Source of the DNA: Micrococcus cohnii
Lineage (GTDB): Bacteria; Actinomycetota; Actinomycetes; Actinomycetales; Micrococcaceae
Assembly: GCF_014205175.1 (NCBI RefSeq)
Contig: NZ_JACHNA010000001.1
Coordinates: forward strand, 62,001-126,000
Direction: 5' to 3'
Length of the DNA: 64,000 bases
Below the pieces are notes generated by a model. It saw only the letters and a program-made list of their open reading frames with translations. It was not told the DNA's origin and did not search any database. Below, one piece after another: positions 1-8,927 of this stretch. Position numbers and translations under genes: made by a program. Each line of letters starts with the position of its first letter. Within the stretch, counting starts at the first letter, position 1.

Positions 1-378
1 GGCGGTGCCCCGGGCGATCACGGACCACGCCTGGTCGGAGAGGATCCCGTCGGCCTGCACCACGACGGCCGGGTTCACGGTCAGCCCGGCCAGCTTCGAG
101 CCCGGGGCCGTGCGGAAGTACAGGGCGCCCTCGTGCGCGGCGATGTTCACCGGCACGATGTCCGGCTGCCCGCCGACGGCCAGCCCCAGCCGGGCGTGAT
201 GGGTGTGCTCGAGCAGGCGCCAGCACTGGTCCTCGTCGAGCACGAGCGCCGCCTCGCCGTCGGGGTGCGGGAACATCGACGGGCCGGACGGGGTGGTCGC
301 GGCAGACGGGACGGTCGCGCCGGACGGGGCGGCGGAGCGCATCATGCCAGGGGCGCGGGTGGTCGGTGAGTCGGTCAT
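1..378 (-). CDS. Pyridoxamine 5'-phosphate oxidase-family flavin-binding protein (partial, C-terminus cut)
   Basis: Only the first 126 codons are in the window; the rest lies beyond the left edge. After a low-complexity Ala/Pro/Thr N-terminus (about residues 1-35) comes a stretch typical of the split-barrel flavin nucleotide-binding family: CWRLLEHTHHARLGLAVGGQ, then DIVPVNIAAHEGALYFRTAPGS (seen as successive beta strands) and GSKLAGLTVNPAVVVQADG. Such proteins bind FMN or F420 in the cytoplasm and mostly have unknown substrates. The start is supported by an AGGAGG ribosome-binding site 7 nt upstream. The substrate cannot be assigned. Confidence 0.75.
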   Translation of the reverse strand, partial: MTDSPTTRAPGMMRSAAPSGATVPSAATTPSGPSMFPHPDGEAALVLDEDQCWRLLEHTHHARLGLAVGGQPDIVPVNIAAHEGALYFRTAPGSKLAGLTVNPAVVVQADGILSDQAWSVIARGTA

Positions 379-477
379 GGCGGGGCCTCCTGAGTGATGG
401 GTGACGTGAATCTCACCCTATCGGGGTCGGCGCTCGTGCTGGCCCGTGCTCGTGCTGGCCCGTGCTGACCGGTGGGT

Positions 478-1467
478 TCAGCGGCGAGCGGCCACGATCT
501 GCCGGGCGATCGTCTCGACCGTCGGCGCCGAACGACCCGGGGCCAGCCCAACGTAGTGCGGAGCTCGGTGGGGCGCCGCGGTGGTGTCGCCCGTCCGGCC
601 GCCGAGCGGGATGTACCGTCCGCCGGCCCGGGTCAGGATCAGCTGCGCGGCGGCCACATCCCACGGATTCGTGTCCACGCCGAGTACGACGTCGGCCCAG
701 CCGGCCGCCGCGTGGCACAGCTCGAGAGCACCGGAGACGACCCGTCGGACCGTCGCATAGGTCGTCACCAGCCGGCCGAAGCGGTCGAGCGCGGCGGTTC
801 CCTCATGCGCCACGGCCTCTGCGGCCGGGTACGAGGTGACGACGTTCAGGTGTCGCTCGTCCGTGCTCGGTCGTGGTCGGGCGATCTCGTGGAGGGGGCG
901 GTCACCGAGCCAGGCGCCCGTGTCGTCGGCCGAGAACTCCAGGCCGTTGGCCGGGTCGAGCACCACTGCGGCGACGACCTCGCCGTCGACCTCCGCGGCG
1001 ATTGAGACCGAGAACATCGCGAAGCCATGGGAGAAGTTCGAGGTGCCGTCGATCGGGTCGACGATCCACAGCACGCGGGAGGCGCCCTGGGGCGATGACG
1101 CGCCGGTCTCCTCGCCGAGCACGCTTGAGCCGGGGACGGCGGCCGTCACCATCTCGATGAGCGCGCGTTCGGTGGCGGTGTCGTGGATGGTGACGAGGTC
1201 GTGTCGGCTGGTCTTGGCCTCGGAGGCGGCGCCGGAGGTGCGGAACGCCTCAGCCAGGGCCGGGGCGACGGCGCGGGCGGCGTCGAGGGCGATGCGGCGC
1301 AGTCGGCCCGGGCTCGGTGCGATCTCCAGGCTCGGCCCGAGCCCCGAGCCCGGTCCGCCTCCCGGCGCTGTGGTGCCCGGCGTGGTGCGAGGGGCGGTCC
1401 CGTGGGCGACGGTGGAGTCGTGCGCGGCGGCGGAGTCGTGCGCGGGTGGACGATGCGTGTCGGCCAT
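478..1467 (-). CDS. Inositol monophosphatase family protein
   Basis: Mg-dependent sugar-phosphate phosphatase of the inositol monophosphatase superfamily, 329 aa, cytoplasmic. The metal-site motifs are all visible: GEETG (first acidic pair), WIVDPIDGTSNF (DPIDGT core) and NPWDVAAA near the C-terminus (WD motif). Residues 1-45 form a His/Ala/Thr/Pro-rich tail outside the fold. The family covers inositol-1-phosphate, histidinol-phosphate and related substrates, so the substrate is open; a role in phosphatidylinositol or histidine synthesis is possible. The ATG lies 6 nt from a TACGCT hexamer on the same strand, which suggests a leaderless message. Confidence 0.88.
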   Translation of the reverse strand: MADTHRPPAHDSAAAHDSTVAHGTAPRTTPGTTAPGGGPGSGLGPSLEIAPSPGRLRRIALDAARAVAPALAEAFRTSGAASEAKTSRHDLVTIHDTATERALIEMVTAAVPGSSVLGEETGASSPQGASRVLWIVDPIDGTSNFSHGFAMFSVSIAAEVDGEVVAAVVLDPANGLEFSADDTGAWLGDRPLHEIARPRPSTDERHLNVVTSYPAAEAVAHEGTAALDRFGRLVTTYATVRRVVSGALELCHAAAGWADVVLGVDTNPWDVAAAQLILTRAGGRYIPLGGRTGDTTAAPHRAPHYVGLAPGRSAPTVETIARQIVAARR

Positions 1468-1473
1468 GCGGTC

Positions 1474-1479
1474 AGCGTA
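1474..1479 (-). promoter_or_regulatory. Predicted -10 hexamer of the inositol monophosphatase gene
   Basis: On the minus strand this reads TACGCT and is followed by 6 nt and then the ATG, so transcription would begin at or next to the start codon. No -35 match is evident. Confidence 0.5.
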
Positions 1480-1519
1480 GCGGCGCTCGGCGGCGCTCTG
1501 GCCCCCTGACGCCCTACGT

Positions 1520-1573
1520 CCGGGTTGACTTATGACCCCCGGGAACCCTGGAGGGCGTCACAACTCAACCCGG
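1520..1573. repeat. Long imperfect inverted repeat downstream of the Old Yellow Enzyme gene
   Basis: Two 21-nt arms (1520-1540 and 1553-1573) pair with three mismatches around a 12-nt loop; the outer nine bases of each arm are perfect (CCGGGTTGA / TCAACCCGG). It lies 3' of the reductase gene on the minus strand and may end its transcript, but no T-run follows. It could also be a dispersed palindromic repeat. Confidence 0.6.
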
Positions 1574-1635
1574 AAGGCGGCGGCCGGGGAGGAGGGGAGC
1601 GCCGCCTGCCCCGCGCGCCCTGACGCGCGTCACGC

Positions 1636-2739
1636 TCAGTCCGACAGCGCCGGGTAGTCGGTGTATCCGGTGGCCCCGCCGACGTAGAAGGTCGTCGGGT
1701 CCGGCTCGTTCTCGGCCGCGCCCTCTCGCCAACGCCGGGCCAGGTCCGGGTTCGCGATGACCGGCCGACCGACGCCCACCGCCTCGGCCAGTCCGTCCGC
1801 GACGAGGTGCGCTGAGTCCTCGCGGGTCGTGGGCACGGCGAAGCTCGAGTTGGCGATCAGAGGGGCCCCGGTCGTACGGCGGATCGACTGGACGATCTCG
1901 TCGGCGGGGTCGATGTGCAGCACGTCCACGTGGGACAGCGGCAGGTCCGCCACGGCATCGGCCCACGCGGCGTAGACGGCCGCGGCCTCATCCCGGTCCG
2001 GCTCCTCGGCGCCCTGCACATTGTGCTGCGGGGACAGGCGGATGCCGGTGCGCTCGGGGCCGACGGCCTCGGCGACGGTGCGCGTCACCTCGCTTGCGAA
2101 GCGGGCCCGGTTCTCGGGCGTGCCGCCGTAGCGGTCGGTGCGGTGGTTCGACGACGGCGCGAAGAACTGCTGCAGCAGGTAGCCGTTGGCGCCGTGGATC
2201 TGCACCGCGTCGAAGCCGGCCTCGACCGCACGGCGGGCCGCGTCGGCGAACTGCTGCACGACCTCGCCGATCTCCTGCTCGCTCAGCTCGTGCGGCACGG
2301 GGGCGTCGACCTTGCCTTCGGCGATGCGCACCGGCTGCGGTGCCGCCACCGGGCTGGCGCCCACGACGCGCCCGGTGCCCGTGATTTCGGGGTGGGAGAT
2401 GCGCCCGCCGTGCATGATCTGCAGGGCGATCGTCCCGCCCTCGGCGTGCACGGCGTCGGTGACGCGGCGCCACCCGGCGACGTGCTCGGCCGTCTCGATG
2501 CCCGGCTGCCCGTACCAGGTGCGTCCTTCGCGGACCGGCCACGTGCCCTCGGTGACGATCATGCCGGTGTCCGCGCGCTGGCGGTAGTACTCGACCATGA
2601 GGTCGTTGGGGGTGCCGTCCTGCTCGGCCCGCAGTCGGGTCAGCGGCGCCATGATGACGCGGTTCGCCGCCTGAACCGCACCGAAGCGGACAGGAGTGAA
2701 CAGGGGGTCGGTCGTGTTCTCGGGGGTCTCGGTGCTCAT
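1636..2739 (-). CDS. Old Yellow Enzyme-family alkene reductase (NADH:flavin oxidoreductase)
   Basis: FMN-containing TIM-barrel reductase, 367 aa, that reduces activated C=C bonds with NAD(P)H; cytoplasmic. The family's start FTPVRFGAVQAANRVIMAPL, the QIMHGGRISHP segment, and the active-site region IHGANGYLLQQFFAPSSNHR followed by TDRYGG are visible. Full length for the NemA/OYE group. Physiological substrates are unknown; relatives act on N-ethylmaleimide, nitro-esters and quinones. A GGAGA ribosome-binding site precedes the ATG. It is divergent from the repeat-module protein that starts at 2953. Confidence 0.9.
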   Translation of the reverse strand: MSTETPENTTDPLFTPVRFGAVQAANRVIMAPLTRLRAEQDGTPNDLMVEYYRQRADTGMIVTEGTWPVREGRTWYGQPGIETAEHVAGWRRVTDAVHAEGGTIALQIMHGGRISHPEITGTGRVVGASPVAAPQPVRIAEGKVDAPVPHELSEQEIGEVVQQFADAARRAVEAGFDAVQIHGANGYLLQQFFAPSSNHRTDRYGGTPENRARFASEVTRTVAEAVGPERTGIRLSPQHNVQGAEEPDRDEAAAVYAAWADAVADLPLSHVDVLHIDPADEIVQSIRRTTGAPLIANSSFAVPTTREDSAHLVADGLAEAVGVGRPVIANPDLARRWREGAAENEPDPTTFYVGGATGYTDYPALSD

Positions 2740-2952
2740 GGCGGGTCTCCGTTCTCCGGCGGTCTCCGGGCGTCTGAGGCGGTCTCGGGCGGCGTCGTGT
2801 GCTCAGGGTGAGACGGCGCGTTCTCGAGCAGGGGCAACCGGAGGCAGACCGCGGCTATTCCACGGATCGGACGAGGCCTCCGACGACGCGCCGGAGCCGC
2901 GGGTGCGAGAGGATGGCAGGACGCACCCGCAGTCGTCGCCTGGGAGGCCCGC

Positions 2953-5034
2953 ATGAGCACCGCCGATCACGAGTCCGTCACCGCGCAGCGCATCGAGGCG
3001 GTGCGCGCCCTGCGCGAGGCGCTCGCGGAGCTGACGGACGGCGCCGCCGAGGCTGCGACTGATGCTGCTACCGCGGCCCCGCAGCCGCCCTATGACGAGC
3101 GGATCGAGTCTGGCCTGAGCGCCGTGCAGGAGCTGACGGGAGAAGATCCGGATTATCTGGCGCACATCGACGAGGTCGGCGAGAACGGCATCGCGACGGC
3201 GTCGCTGGCGCAGCTGGGCACCGTCGTGACGTTCCTGCGCCGTGGCGAGCGGCATGCGCCGGGGTTCATCGGCGGCGGGATCGCCAACGGGAAGGTCTCG
3301 GCCGTGGTGGACCGCCTCATCGAGCTGCGCCCGCAGCTGCAGGCGCCGCAGCCGGACGAGGCCGTCGTGCGCCTGGCCGTCGAGATCGCCGAGGACCCGC
3401 ACGGCTGGCTCGAGCGCACCGGCGAGGACGAGCGGCCGGACCGGGACGCCCCCGTGATCGCGGTGCTGTGCCGGATGGGCGCTGGACTGGTGCACGACCT
3501 TGCCGCCGCACTCGGCCTCACCCCGCGCGAGGTGTTCCGGCAGGTGCAGGTCAGCACACTCGAGGCGCTCGCCCCCGATCCGGACGACACCGAGGCCGCC
3601 ACGGCCGTCTCCGGCGCCGACGGCGCGGCGGGTGGCGACACGCCCGACGGCGACGGGTCGGCGGGGCCGGCCGAGCAGCGGTTGCGGCAGCTCGCGTTGG
3701 CCGAGCAGGCTGCGGACGACGCGCACCGGGCGCTGCTCGCGGTCGAGAACGGCCCGGACAGCGAGTACTACGCTGCCGCGCTGGCCCGCATGGGTCCGGT
3801 CCAGGCGACCGTGACCTTCGGCGTGCTCCTGCACAGGATCGCCGCGACGACGGCCGGCAGCACCGAGACCGACCTCGACACGGTCCTGCACAGCCTGCGC
3901 GCCGGTGCGCATGCCGGGTTCGACGCGGGCCGTGCGCCCGTCGAGCCGGAGGAGGACAAGCTCAGGACGCTGCACGGCCTCGCGATCGACCTCTCGGAGC
4001 GCGCGCTCACCGACTCCGCCCTGCACAAGCGTGTGGCCACCGTCGGTGATCCCACCGCGTTGTGGACGATGATGTGCAGCCTCGGCGTCGCCCACGTGCA
4101 CCTGATCGCGCAGGACCGCGACGTCGACCCCGAAGACGTGTGGCGCCAGCTGCACGAGGGCCTCGGCGCGGACGGCGAGGCCGAGGGTGAGCCCGACGAC
4201 GCGGCGACCGCCGAACGCGTGCATGAGGTGGTCCCGATCGCCTGGGCCGCGATGCGCCAGGGGCCCGAGTCGCGACCGTTCCTGAATCTCACGCTCATGG
4301 CGCCCCTGCCGGCGCAGATCGTGGCGTTCGGTGTGGGCCTCGAGCGGGTCCTCGCGCTGGCCGGCGAGCAGTTCGACACCGGCGTCGACGAGATCCGCCA
4401 CGTGCTGCGCACCGACGGGCTCGACGAGCTGCTCGGCCGGGACACGGAGGCGGCCGCAGAGTCGGAGACCGAGGGGACCGGCACTGACGCAGCCGACCAT
4501 GCCCCGCAGGACGCCGAGCAGCACCCGGCCACGCCGCAGGCCGAGCGTCCGGCCGACATGCAGGCCGAGCACGAGGTCCGCGAGCTCATGGTGGACCCCG
4601 CGCGCGTGCAGCAGGTCCTGGCCGAGCTGGTCGTCTCGGACGACGAGGGTCCCGCGCTCGCTGAGGCCGCCCGCGAGGCCGGGGTGCCGGGTGCGTTCCT
4701 GCTGCTGGTGGCCGAGCGGATCGTCGCGGCCGGCGTGGACCACTTGGCCCGTCGTGCACCGGGGCAGGACCGTGACGAGGCGTCCGTCTGGGCGCGGTTG
4801 CGGGCCCTACTCGAACGCGAGGCGGAGGCCGCCAACGCGGCGAGCGCCCAGGGCCAGAGCGCGACCGGGCAGGGTGTCGGCAGCCCGGGCCTGACGCCGT
4901 CCGTCGTGCTGAGCGCCCTCGAGGCGGGCCCCGCGTCGTCGACGTTCACGGCGCTCTACGACGCTCCGGACCGGGCGCTCGTTCCGGCGCTCGTGCAGGC
5001 GGTGCGGACCGTCGACGACGCCGCTCGAGACTGA
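2953..5034 (+). CDS. Unrecognised protein built of repeated ~75-residue modules
   Basis: I do not recognise this 693-aa protein. It is acidic, Ala/Glu-rich, with no signal peptide or membrane segment. Modules of similar pattern recur at about residues 12-128, 135-206, 240-317, 335-405, 420-487 and 550-622, with a shorter piece near 640-690. Each has a first helix, a Met/Leu-Gly turn followed by a hydrophobic helix, and a final helix ending in a Leu-Arg/His pattern; compare LCRMGAGLVHDLAAALGLTP, MMCSLGVAHVHLIAQDRDVD and LMAPLPAQIVAFGVGLERVL. Modules are separated by acidic linkers (about 210-235, 488-545). A GGGAGG ribosome-binding site sits 5 nt before the ATG. The gene is single, with its own flanking gaps. 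Function unknown. Confidence 0.75.
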   Translation: MSTADHESVTAQRIEAVRALREALAELTDGAAEAATDAATAAPQPPYDERIESGLSAVQELTGEDPDYLAHIDEVGENGIATASLAQLGTVVTFLRRGERHAPGFIGGGIANGKVSAVVDRLIELRPQLQAPQPDEAVVRLAVEIAEDPHGWLERTGEDERPDRDAPVIAVLCRMGAGLVHDLAAALGLTPREVFRQVQVSTLEALAPDPDDTEAATAVSGADGAAGGDTPDGDGSAGPAEQRLRQLALAEQAADDAHRALLAVENGPDSEYYAAALARMGPVQATVTFGVLLHRIAATTAGSTETDLDTVLHSLRAGAHAGFDAGRAPVEPEEDKLRTLHGLAIDLSERALTDSALHKRVATVGDPTALWTMMCSLGVAHVHLIAQDRDVDPEDVWRQLHEGLGADGEAEGEPDDAATAERVHEVVPIAWAAMRQGPESRPFLNLTLMAPLPAQIVAFGVGLERVLALAGEQFDTGVDEIRHVLRTDGLDELLGRDTEAAAESETEGTGTDAADHAPQDAEQHPATPQAERPADMQAEHEVRELMVDPARVQQVLAELVVSDDEGPALAEAAREAGVPGAFLLLVAERIVAAGVDHLARRAPGQDRDEASVWARLRALLEREAEAANAASAQGQSATGQGVGSPGLTPSVVLSALEAGPASSTFTALYDAPDRALVPALVQAVRTVDDAARD

Positions 5035-5250
5035 GGCGCGCTTGCGCAGTCGGCGGCCCGCCACGCGCACGGGCGACCCAGGGCTGTGTGAGACACTGAC
5101 GCGTCCGAGTCGGTCCGTCGGCGCTGGTCGTCGCGCGGAGCCGCCACCGGCGCCTCTTCTGCGGCGCGGGTGTCCTGGGCCCAAGGCTCGAGGTCGCCGC
5201 GCGCTGCGGCACAGCGTGTGCCGGCACCCCGACCCCCGAGGGAGAGAACC

Positions 5251-7275
5251 GTGCCTCGTCCAGTCACCACGTCCGCCGCCTACTATCCCGGGCTGGACGG
5301 ACTGCGGGCGGTCGCGGTGGGCCTGGTGGTGGCCTACCACATCGGGGTCCCCTTCGCGGGCGGCGGCCTGCTCGGCGTCGGCGTCTTCTTCACCATCTCC
5401 GGTTTCCTCATCACCTCCCTGCTGCTCTCGCGCTGGGAGAAGCACGGGAACCTGGACCTGAAGAACTTCTGGATCCGCCGGTTCCGCCGGCTGCTGCCGG
5501 CCGTCGTGCTGCTGCTGGCCGCGGTGCTGGCGGCCACGGCGATCCTCGCTACGCACAACCTCGGACGGATCGGCGCCGAGTCGCTCGCGGCCCTGTTCTA
5601 CGTGGCCAACTGGCACACCATCTACTCGGGCAAGAGCTACTTCGAGCAGCAGGAAGGCGTCGGCCCGCTGGACCACCTGTGGTCGTTGGCCGTCGAGGAG
5701 CAGTTCTACATCGTGTGGCCGCTGCTGCTGCTCGGCCTGCTCACGCTGTGCCGAGGGAGGTTCAAGAAGGCGGCTGTCGTCACGTTCGTGCTCGGCGCCG
5801 GTTCGATGCTGCTGCTCTCCGCGCTCGCGGATCCGGGGGCCGATCCGACCCGCGCCTACGAGGGCACCGACACCCGCGCCGGGGGTCTGCTGTGGGGCGC
5901 CGTCCTGGCGATGCTGTGGCGCCCGGCGAGGATCGCCACGGTCACCGGCGGCCGGGTCCGCGCGCTGCTCGACGGGGTGGGCGTCGTCGGGCTGGCCGGG
6001 ATCTTCTGGCTGGTGGCGACGACGGACCAGCAGAGTCACAGCCTGTACACGTGGGGCATCGCCGCGCTGACCGTCACTACGTGCCTGGCGCTGATGCCGC
6101 TCATGCACCCGCAGTCCGTGTTCGGCCGGGTGCTGGGCGTCGGACCGATGCGGTGGATCGGCGAGCGCAGCTACGGCATCTACCTGTGGCACATGCCGGT
6201 CGTCGCGTTCCTGCCCGACCGTGTGCTCTACGGCCAGGACGTCGCCCGCGGTGCGCTGATCGTCGGGCTGACGCTCGTGCTCGCCGAGATCTCGTGGCGG
6301 TTCGTCGAGGACCCGATCCGTCGGCACGGGTTCCTCGCGCTCGTGACGGGCCGGGCCCGCCGGGAGCAGCAGACCACGCCGACCACGCAGGCCGAGGTTA
6401 CGCCCGCGGCGCGCCGGGCTCCGGGCCTGGTCGCGATCGCGGCCGGCGGGCTCGGCGTCATGGCGCTCTCGGCCGCCTCGCTCGTCGGCCTGAGCGCGCT
6501 GCCGCAGAAATCCGTCGTGGACATCGCCCAGGAGGCGAACCGCGGCAAGGACCAGAAGGCATCCGCGGACTCGAACGCGCAGGACCGATCCGCGGTGAGG
6601 CCGACGGCGGCGGCGACGCAGTGCACGGACGTCGTGCACGTGGGCGACTCCAGTTCTCTGGGCGCGAGCAACGACGAGAAGCGCACCGAGATCTCCGACC
6701 CGAGCAAGCGGATCACCGCGCAGTACGAGGCGGTGGGCGTCGAGAACGTGACCGAGGACGTGCTCGGCGGCCGCTCGATGCTCGAGCACATGGACCGTGG
6801 CGGCAAGGACACCAACGCACCGGAGGCCCTGGAAGAGAACGCGTCGAAGCTCGGCGCGGACGGCTGCTGGGTGGTGAACGTCGGCCTCAACGACGCGGCG
6901 AACATGGCCAAGGCCGGGGATTTCTCCGGGGCGCAGAAGCGCATCGACTCGGTGATGGCCGAGGCCGACGGCAAGCCCGTCCTGTGGGTGACCGCGCTGA
7001 CCATGCCGTGGGTCAACAACGAGCACTACGCCAACGAGAACGTGCAGAAGTTCAACGAGGCGCTCGTGCAGGCGGCCGAGAAGCACGACAACCTGTGGAT
7101 CTACGACTGGTCGGCCGAGGCCTCCGAGCACCCCGAGTGGTTCCTCGAGGACGACGCGAACCACAACAACGAGGAGGGTTCGATCGCCAAGGCTGACCGC
7201 ATGGCGAAGGCCCTCGTGGCGGCGTTCCCGGAGGGTGAGGAGCCCTCGAAGGAGCGGGTGGTCCTGACGGAGTGA
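5251..7275 (+). CDS. Acyltransferase 3 / SGNH-fused O-acetyltransferase (OafA/OatA type)
   Basis: Integral membrane acyltransferase, 674 aa. The N-terminal part (residues about 10-350) is an acyltransferase-3 domain: YYPGLDGLRAVAVGLVVAYH opens it, followed by about ten hydrophobic segments and the FWIRRFRRLLPAVVL motif. One more membrane segment near 390-410 leads to an extracytoplasmic SGNH-type domain with HVGDSSSLGAS (GDS block), VNVGLNDA (Asn block) and a late DANHN that fits the Asp-x-x-His pair. Such proteins move acetyl groups to peptidoglycan, polysaccharide or lipid outside the cell; the acceptor is not predictable. I chose the GTG at 5251 because GGGAGAG lies just upstream; an in-frame ATG at 5170 has no such site. 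Confidence 0.88.
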   Translation: MPRPVTTSAAYYPGLDGLRAVAVGLVVAYHIGVPFAGGGLLGVGVFFTISGFLITSLLLSRWEKHGNLDLKNFWIRRFRRLLPAVVLLLAAVLAATAILATHNLGRIGAESLAALFYVANWHTIYSGKSYFEQQEGVGPLDHLWSLAVEEQFYIVWPLLLLGLLTLCRGRFKKAAVVTFVLGAGSMLLLSALADPGADPTRAYEGTDTRAGGLLWGAVLAMLWRPARIATVTGGRVRALLDGVGVVGLAGIFWLVATTDQQSHSLYTWGIAALTVTTCLALMPLMHPQSVFGRVLGVGPMRWIGERSYGIYLWHMPVVAFLPDRVLYGQDVARGALIVGLTLVLAEISWRFVEDPIRRHGFLALVTGRARREQQTTPTTQAEVTPAARRAPGLVAIAAGGLGVMALSAASLVGLSALPQKSVVDIAQEANRGKDQKASADSNAQDRSAVRPTAAATQCTDVVHVGDSSSLGASNDEKRTEISDPSKRITAQYEAVGVENVTEDVLGGRSMLEHMDRGGKDTNAPEALEENASKLGADGCWVVNVGLNDAANMAKAGDFSGAQKRIDSVMAEADGKPVLWVTALTMPWVNNEHYANENVQKFNEALVQAAEKHDNLWIYDWSAEASEHPEWFLEDDANHNNEEGSIAKADRMAKALVAAFPEGEEPSKERVVLTE

Positions 7276-7320
7276 GGCGGGGCCGGCCCACTGCATCCGC
7301 CCGCCCGCGTGCGGTGCTCT

Positions 7321-7390
7321 GAAACGACCGACCGTTTGCAACATTGCCGCAGCGAATCGCGTCGGCGATGTTGCAAACGGTCGGTATTTC
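7321..7390. repeat. Palindromic element, copy A
   Basis: A ~28-bp stem with one 1-nt indel: the left arm contains ACCGACCGTTTGCAACAT and the right arm its complement, around a centre GCAGCGAATCGCGTC. A CTCT/AGAG pair extends it outward. T-rich bases follow the stem on both strands. It lies between the 3' ends of the acyltransferase gene and the broken nuclease-like gene. The same core and centre recur at 8774-8843. Confidence 0.9.
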
Positions 7391-7470
7391 TTAGAGAGGC
7401 GATGCGCGGAGCTGCCCACACGGGTGCCATCCCTCACCCTCGCACCCCTCACCACCACACCCAGCACCCC

Positions 7471-8677
7471 TCACCGCCGCGGCACCCCGAACGCCGTGAG
7501 GATCCGCGCCAGACGCTGCGGATCCCGCAGGTCCGCCCACGTCCAGTGCGCGATGCCGCTCGTCACTCGCTGCAGCGCCACCTCGCGCTCTTTCTCCCGG
7601 CGGATGCTTCGGCGCCGGGCGGCGTCGTCGCCCCCGTGCAGGGCGAGGTCGTACTTGCCGATCCCGTCGAACTCGCCCACAAGCCGTTCTCGTTCCCACC
7701 AGAAGTCGACGCGTGCGACCTGCCACCCCCGCTCGTCCCGTACCGCATGCTGCAGGGCCGTCGGCGGGGCGAACCCGAGCTCCTCGATCAGCACGCGCGA
7801 GAGCGACTCGCCCGCCGACTCCGACCGGGGATCCGCGAACACCGCCGCCCGACGTAGCCGTGCGCGGGCAGCGGCGGCGGGCACATGAGCGGGCGCCTCG
7901 CTCACCCACCGCTGCAGGGGTACCGGATGGCGCGCCGCGATCGCGTCCAGGGGCGGCACGGCCTGTCGAAACGGGTGGTGGGCACCGAGCACGAGGGCCA
8001 GGCTGGGCATCGCGTCCACGAGGACCGGCCCCGGGACACCCCGGTCGACAGCACCACCCCGACCGGTTCGGCAGTCGAGTTTGTGTTCGACGTCGACGCC
8101 GTCCCGCCGGTCAGCGTGGGCAGCCCCACCTGGCCTGCTGATCGGGCACAGACGGGACTTCCACGGCGTGGTCGAGGCCGGCGCAGACCGCCTGGGCCGT
8201 GAGCGGCTGCCGTCCGCGGTGCCCACGGGTCGTCGCGCGCCACTGGAGCGTCGGCGGCAGCACGGCGACGGGCAGCCCGCGCAGGTGCGCACCCGTCAGC
8301 CCGGTGAAGACCACGGGACTGGGCCGCGCGAGCGAGAATGCCGCCGCGGCGATGCTGTGTCGGTCCCACGCGGGCACTGAGCACCACAGCTGCGCCGACA
8401 CGTAGGTCCGCCGGGCGAGCCGCACGAGCCGACCGGACCGCCACGCTCGTTCGAGCAGACGACCGGTGCGGTGGTCCGTCGGGTCCGCCGCACGCAGCAG
8501 TGGCCCGCGTCCCGGCACGAGCCGATGAGCGATCTCGGCGGTCGCGACGTCGTGCGTCGTGAGCCCGGCGACTGGCGAGGGCGATGGCCGCGGGGCAGGC
8601 GTGGATGATGTGGCCGGAGGCGGTGTCAGGACGGTGGGATCGGCGGCGGTGACGGCGCGGTCAGACGATGCGGGCAT
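7471..8677 (-). pseudogene. Frameshifted winged-helix / DUF559-like (PD-(D/E)XK) protein gene
   Basis: The coding signal runs along the minus strand but changes frame. The 5' part (8677 down to 8111) encodes an N-terminal region with RSGRLVRLARRTYVSAQLW and VVFTGLTGAHLRGLPV, typical of the DNA-binding front half of actinobacterial DUF559/AbiEi-like proteins; it then meets a stop at 8111. The 3' part, in another frame, encodes ESAGESLSRVLIEELGF and RVDFWWERERLVGEFDGIGK, a VSR/DUF559-type endonuclease core with the D, ExD and K residues, then a WTWADL tail. The switch lies between about 8050 and 8115. It may be a real mutation or a sequencing error. The ATG at 8677 is the most likely start but has only a weak ribosome site. 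A separate short gene beginning at ATG 8010 is possible. Confidence 0.72.
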
Positions 8678-8773
8678 GTCCTCAGCATCGGCCGTGGCAG
8701 GTACCGTCGCCGTCGAGTGGCGTCGGTCTGGGGACGGACGGCGTGGAGCGGTCTGCTGTGGGGGAGTGGACAA

Positions 8774-8843
8774 GAAATGCCGCACGTTTGCAACATCGCC
8801 GCAGCGGAGCACGTCGGCAATGTTGCAAACGTGCGGCATTTTC
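8774..8843. repeat. Palindromic element, copy B
   Basis: A ~28-bp stem whose arms contain GCCGCACGTTTGCAACAT and its complement, around GCAGCGGAGCACGTC. It shares core and centre with the copy at 7321-7390 but has different, still complementary, outer-arm bases. It lies between two divergent genes (the broken nuclease-like gene and the App1-like gene), where a terminator would not be expected. Confidence 0.9.
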
Positions 8844-8927
8844 CAGGCGAGGCGTCGTCGGGCCCGCGTCGCTCCCTCGGGCCCGCCACCGCCGCCCGCA
8901 CATTGCCCGATCGGCACGGGGGTGCGG

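Noticed and set aside
7321-7390. Copy A palindrome as an ordinary rho-independent terminator only
   Set aside because: Position and T-rich flanks fit, but the near-identical copy B lies between divergent starts, so termination alone does not explain the element.
2803-7467. Long minus-strand open frames opposite the repeat protein and the acyltransferase
   Set aside because: Compositionally Arg/Gly/Ala/Pro-rich shadows of well-supported plus-strand genes; no recognisable domains or ribosome sites.
8050-8115. Programmed frameshift producing one nuclease-like protein
   Set aside because: No slippery heptamer with a downstream structure was seen, and the first frame stops at once; mutation or sequence error is simpler.
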